A model generated the notes under the pieces. That model did not search any database. It saw only the letters and a program-made list of their open reading frames with translations, and was not told the DNA's origin. A program made the position numbers and the translations under genes. A stretch of DNA of 19,181 nucleotides from Oligoflexales bacterium (lineage in GTDB: Bacteria > Bdellovibrionota > Oligoflexia > Oligoflexales > Oligoflexaceae), in the NCBI GenBank assembly GCA_015232735.1, contig JADFZC010000008.1, positions 3,212 through 22,392 on the forward strand, in the 5' to 3' direction. Shown here piece after piece: positions 16,014-19,181 of this stretch (position 1 is its first letter; every line of letters begins with the position of its first letter).

Positions 16014-16601
16014 TCATTGTACCTTCCGCCGTAAAAAAAGAGCCATACTGTACATGACGTATGCCTCTTGAAGCCAATAAAGGTTTGGAAATTTTTTATA
16101 TTTTGAAGAGAAAATATCTATTTCCTTTTTAATAAGGGTTCCACCGGAATCCGGAATAAGATTTAATGCGCAAATGAATGCAAAATACCAAATGTGCCGA
16201 TGAGAGTCTGTATTTTTCTCTCTAAGCAATTCTCTACAAAACAAGGGTAAAATAAATTGAAGCGCTAATGTGTTGCTGGACCACATTTCCAGGTACATGT
16301 TTACTACACAATGAGCATCGGAGATGTGACGCGATTTGCGATTAATTAACCATGCAAATGGTTTATATAGAAATTTATAATTTTTTAGATAAAGTCGAAT
16401 TTGTTTTTTGTGAAAAGCACGATTTTTGTGAGTCAATACCAGCAACTGCAGCACAAATTGGAACTGCATAAATGGCAGCAATGGAAGTTGCCATTGATAC
16501 ACCAAACGTATTACCAATTTATTGGGCTCACCCAATATTATGCTTTGCCAACCTTGATGATGCCTCTCATTGCGGAGGGCAAGCTCAAACTCACCATTCA
16601 C
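16014..16601 (-). CDS. N-terminal part of the frameshifted TPR-histidine kinase
   Basis: The 195-aa frame ends in ...YWLQEAYVMYSMALFLRRKVQ. Dropping one base of the T7 run makes it read MALFYGGRYNEAELVHRNIEYM and continue into the kinase, so I treat the two as one gene. Residues ~70-185 have the helical look of the linker that precedes TPR-kinase modules in large multidomain sensors. The start is doubtful: the GTG at 16601 directly follows an in-frame TAA and has no ribosome-binding site. Residues ~35-55 are Leu/Gln-rich and may be a shadow, since a competing minus frame (16375-16494) looks more codon-like there. The gene may therefore be truncated at its 5' end as well. It overlaps the previous gene by 11 bp. 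Confidence 0.55.
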   Translation of the reverse strand: MNGEFELALRNERHHQGWQSIILGEPNKLVIRLVYQWQLPLLPFMQFQFVLQLLVLTHKNRAFHKKQIRLYLKNYKFLYKPFAWLINRKSRHISDAHCVVNMYLEMWSSNTLALQFILPLFCRELLREKNTDSHRHIWYFAFICALNLIPDSGGTLIKKEIDIFSSKYKKFPNLYWLQEAYVMYSMALFLRRKVQ

Positions 16602-17361
16602 TTAGATTGGCAATAGAGTAATTTCCCTTTGAAATGTAATGATCCTTCGTCCAATTTAACACCTTTTTCACTGATCCTTCCGATTTAGATACAATTGAAT
16701 TCGAAAGTTCAGGATTAATAATAGCAATCTGTGAGAAAAGCTCGATTTTATCGCCGACAATAGCTTTCCTTATTTTTATTGATTCTGCAGCATCAATATT
16801 TTGTGCCAAAATTGTTTCTCCTATTTTTGATTCAACAAAATTGTGTCTTGGATTCTCTTTCCAATGTAAAGCCTGAGCCAGGAATTTTATATATCTCTGT
16901 CGTTCTATTATTTCTGTATCAAAGGGAATATCGCTTAGAGAATCGGTTTCCTTGAAATAAAACTTGGACGGTTTGCCTTCATTTTCAAGAAAAGTTTTCA
17001 AAGAAGGGCTTTTTAAGCGATCTGAAATTGCGTCGATGATAGCCTTATCTTGAAAAAGTGTTTTCTTATATTCGAGTTCCTGCGCAGTAAGGATGTTTTT
17101 TTTAGATAATTCAGTCAATTTCTCAATTGACAGCTCCACTTTGTCTTCGCTTGGACGTCTGTTTTCTTCAATGGTATTTGATTTGTGAGCATCCATTGTC
17201 AATATCAATAGTTTTTGTCGCAAATTATCTGTGCCTGTCACTTGTGAGCCGGTACTGCTTTTTTTCTGAAACATCCTGGCGGAATGTAAAGAAAAAAGTG
17301 TTAATGGAACAATACTTGCACAAATACCTGTGACTAATCCGATTTTGATTTTAATCTTCAT
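16591..17361 (-). CDS. Membrane-anchored or exported unknown protein
   Basis: I recognise no family in this 256-aa product. Residues 5-27 form a hydrophobic segment after three lysines (MKIKIKIGLVTGICASIVPL), acting as an uncleaved anchor or a signal peptide; no lipobox is present. The rest is charged, mostly helical and Lys/Glu/Ser-rich (for example VELSIEKLTELSKKN), and should face the periplasm. It has only the N-terminal cysteine at 14. The ATG has AGG at suitable distance. It lies 46 bp downstream of the Hint-domain gene and overlaps the kinase reading frame by 11 bp, so it is probably co-transcribed with both. A partner or substrate role for the Hint protein is a guess. Confidence 0.7.
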   Translation of the reverse strand: MKIKIKIGLVTGICASIVPLTLFSLHSARMFQKKSSTGSQVTGTDNLRQKLLILTMDAHKSNTIEENRRPSEDKVELSIEKLTELSKKNILTAQELEYKKTLFQDKAIIDAISDRLKSPSLKTFLENEGKPSKFYFKETDSLSDIPFDTEIIERQRYIKFLAQALHWKENPRHNFVESKIGETILAQNIDAAESIKIRKAIVGDKIELFSQIAIINPELSNSIVSKSEGSVKKVLNWTKDHYISKGNYSIANLSEW

Positions 17362-17407
17362 TTAAAGCCTGTCTTGAAAAAATATGCTCCGATAAATAGA
17401 TTACTTT

Positions 17408-18352
17408 TTAATTGTTACTGAAAAGATCTGTTTCCTGCATTATATGGGCAAGCTGTTCTCTGAACAAATATCGATTCACTTCAGCTAAGTCACTTCCTTG
17501 TTGACGGTTGGTACCGCTTAAATAGCCCTCGACAACAAATATCTGCTCGGTTTGCTTTTGAGTTTCGATATCCAAATTGTAAACCTGCTCTCTAATTACA
17601 TCATCTTGGATGGTCACGATTTTATGAGCCTTCCCACTTATATGAAGGAGAGAATCACCTACTTTCAAATCCTTGGCATGGACCATCTTTCCATTTCCAT
17701 CTATGAGGGGATGTTCTGCTGTTATTTTAAGATATCCACCAGCATCGGTTTTGATATAGCGAACTTTGTTTTGGTTGTTTATTTTGAGTACATCACGTGT
17801 ATAGGATTTTATCCGGCTTTTCTCAAATTGAAGATTCGCAATTCCATCGTGATTAATCATAGAGTTTTCAGCATTAAGGCTTACGATGTCGTTTTTATTG
17901 AGATTCAGAGCATCTGATATCTTTCTGTATCCGTCAACAAATAAAATGAGCTGATCGCCAGTCATACATCCTGCTTTACACAATTGGATATAGGTCGGGA
18001 AAGGTTCTTTTGCCTCCGGATTATCACAACTTGAAACCATAGTTACTGGTGCACCAATCCACACATCTGAATCATCCAATTTAATAAATGAGGGATATAG
18101 TGGCAGACTGGCGGCATTGGGATCAGTCCAGTTATTTAGTTTGTCTCTGATCTTTTGATAAATAGGAGTATAAGAATCATCTATTCTCGACGGAAAGCAT
18201 TGGTTGGTAAAGTCCCATCTACCGATAATATTTTGCTTTTTGTCTATGGTAAAAACATCAATCTCTCTTGAACATCGCCCATTCTGTGCCATCACATTTT
18301 GTGTTAAAAAAGTGAAGAGAAATGAAGCGGCATAAAATATGTTTTTATTCAT
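17408..18352 (-). CDS. Secreted protein with Hint (intein/Hedgehog-type) self-processing domain
   Basis: This 314-aa protein has a signal peptide (1-22, cleavage after NVMA) and a Cys-containing N-domain (C27, C52, C109, C125). A Hint domain runs from C129 to about N282. Block A is CMTGDQLILFVDGYRKI, block B is TAEHPLI (T211, H214), then DLKVGDSLL (228-236) and VYNLDIET, ending VVEGYLSGTN. C129, T211 and H214 are the residues needed for the N-S acyl shift and N-terminal cleavage. The C-terminal end reads G-T-N-R rather than H-N-C/S/T, so full protein splicing is unlikely. Cleavage or thioester ligation, as in bacterial intein-like (BIL) domains, is more plausible. Only ~32 residues follow the domain. 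The ATG is preceded by AAGGA at 7 nt. It sits 30 bp after a Cys-rich protein gene. Confidence 0.85.
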   Translation of the reverse strand: MNKNIFYAASFLFTFLTQNVMAQNGRCSREIDVFTIDKKQNIIGRWDFTNQCFPSRIDDSYTPIYQKIRDKLNNWTDPNAASLPLYPSFIKLDDSDVWIGAPVTMVSSCDNPEAKEPFPTYIQLCKAGCMTGDQLILFVDGYRKISDALNLNKNDIVSLNAENSMINHDGIANLQFEKSRIKSYTRDVLKINNQNKVRYIKTDAGGYLKITAEHPLIDGNGKMVHAKDLKVGDSLLHISGKAHKIVTIQDDVIREQVYNLDIETQKQTEQIFVVEGYLSGTNRQQGSDLAEVNRYLFREQLAHIMQETDLFSNN

Positions 18353-18382
18353 CTCTTAATCCTTTCAATATTATTTTGAAAA

Positions 18383-19181
18383 TTAGTTGCAGGGTCCAAT
18401 ACCATCGAGTGTCCCGTCGTTTCTGAAAAATGCAGTTTTATTGCTTTGTCTCATAGCAAGATACATTTCATATCCACGCCCTCCTGTCTGGTCATCCAAA
18501 TCTCCATGGATCCAGGCTCTTAGGCGACCAGCCTCACATTTTTCAATATTTGTTGTACAAACGGCCGCATTTTTCAGGAAGATTCGGCTGCTATCGCTTG
18601 CAGCAACGAGGTCCCCGGAAGCACTACAAACTTTTTCAACGTAGGCTTCTGTTTCTATATTGCATGATTCCTGACCAGAAGAAGGTCCCTGACCAGAGCC
18701 TGTGACGATTATATTGGACCCGTAAAGTGGGTTTATAACCCTTAAAAGAACAGACTTTGTCCCAAACCCCATTGTCGCAGGGAGAGAATCAATAGGAGTT
18801 AGATTAAATAACTGAAAACCGATGTTAACTTGAGCTGAAGATTGCGGAGATGGTCTATAGAGCATCATTAATGTCAAAGTATCATTATCCATTCCCTTGG
18901 CAGCATTACAGGTAAAACCATCCTGATTTGAGAGGACACAAGATTGCCACGCGGTGACAATATTATGATCTACCTGTCTCAGTACTCTATTAGTCTCATT
19001 TTTAAGATCCTTGCTGGTTGTGCTATTAACGCAGTTATGCTCGTACCAGGCTTTTCGATAAGCGGCTCTGGATCCCGCATCTTTACAATAATTTGAACTG
19101 CTGGACCCATCCAAATCTATCCCTAAAGGAACACCTTCTATTGGTACTTGAACGCCAAGGCTACCTCCTCCACTTGACGCT
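18383..19181 (-). CDS. Cys-rich, probably exported protein (N-terminus beyond window)
   Basis: The frame is open through the right edge, so the gene is partial at its 5' end; at least 265 residues are visible. The first readable residues include SSGGGSLGVQVPIEGVPLG, a Gly/Ser-rich start compatible with a linker. Nine cysteines are spread over the visible part, suggesting disulfides outside the cytosol. The C-terminus (GRGYEMYLAMRQSNKTAFF, ending DGTLDGIGPCN) is beta-like. No family is recognised. The TTG at 19112-19114 that begins one possible frame is not credible as the true start. It is 30 bp upstream of the Hint-domain gene on the same strand, so the two are likely co-expressed. Confidence 0.75.
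   Translation of the reverse strand, partial: ASSGGGSLGVQVPIEGVPLGIDLDGSSSSNYCKDAGSRAAYRKAWYEHNCVNSTTSKDLKNETNRVLRQVDHNIVTAWQSCVLSNQDGFTCNAAKGMDNDTLTLMMLYRPSPQSSAQVNIGFQLFNLTPIDSLPATMGFGTKSVLLRVINPLYGSNIIVTGSGQGPSSGQESCNIETEAYVEKVCSASGDLVAASDSSRIFLKNAAVCTTNIEKCEAGRLRAWIHGDLDDQTGGRGYEMYLAMRQSNKTAFFRNDGTLDGIGPCN

Noticed and set aside
16401..16616. 71-aa plus-strand frame opposite the kinase N-terminus
   Set aside because: No ribosome-binding site, opposite strand to the whole block, and the region is already frame-ambiguous.
17408..18352. Polymorphic toxin with Hint-released toxin domain
   Set aside because: Only about 32 residues follow the Hint domain and no immunity-like gene is next to it.

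Overview
The window looks like the chromosome of a Gram-negative, didermic bacterium of the 'deltaproteobacterial' type (Bdellovibrionota/Oligoflexia- or Myxococcota-like). This is inference from three things: a run of large TPR-rich exported envelope proteins with an outer-membrane lipoprotein and a lytic transglycosylase, a stand-alone receiver protein, and a very large TPR/histidine kinase/double-receiver protein. I cannot name a species. Almost every gene is on the minus strand. By eye the left 10 kb is more GC-rich than the right 9 kb.

Left block (1-9.8 kb). At the edge lies a 57-bp-period tandem repeat, then a perfect 12-bp hairpin abutting the stop of a single-domain response regulator (140-721). 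A tight five-gene minus-strand operon follows, transcribed from about 9.75 kb down to 1.02 kb: MltD-like lytic transglycosylase, coiled-coil exported protein, 775-aa TPR/coiled-coil exported protein, 1040-aa TPR exported protein and 412-aa TPR lipoprotein. Gaps or overlaps within it are 2, 28, -22 and -4 bp. It ends in a probable Rho-independent terminator (911-954). All five products should act in the periplasm or outer membrane, so together they look like the envelope part of a trans-envelope machine. The closest type I know is the TPR-rich Glt/Agl gliding apparatus, but that assignment is tentative.

Middle block (10.0-12.35 kb). A tRNA-Pro(GGG) gene is followed by about 1.9 kb holding three genes without recognised function: a Cys-cluster protein, and two small proteins encoded convergently with overlapping 3' ends. 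A degenerate direct repeat of the tRNA 3' end and its downstream flank lies on the far side (about 11981-12074). This suggests a small cassette inserted at, or duplicated from, the tRNA locus. A pair of linked hairpins sits between the genes and the distal repeat.

Right block (12.35-19.18 kb, all minus strand). From the right edge: a Cys-rich protein cut by the window edge, a secreted protein with a Hint (intein/Hedgehog-type) domain whose C-terminal splice residues are atypical, a membrane-anchored unknown protein, and a TPR-histidine kinase-REC-REC protein that appears split by a frameshift in a T7 run (16034-16040). A single-domain metallophosphoesterase gene lies downstream. The close spacing of the four right-hand genes suggests one transcription unit linking a self-cleaving secreted protein with a large signalling kinase. 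That is the least familiar arrangement in the window.
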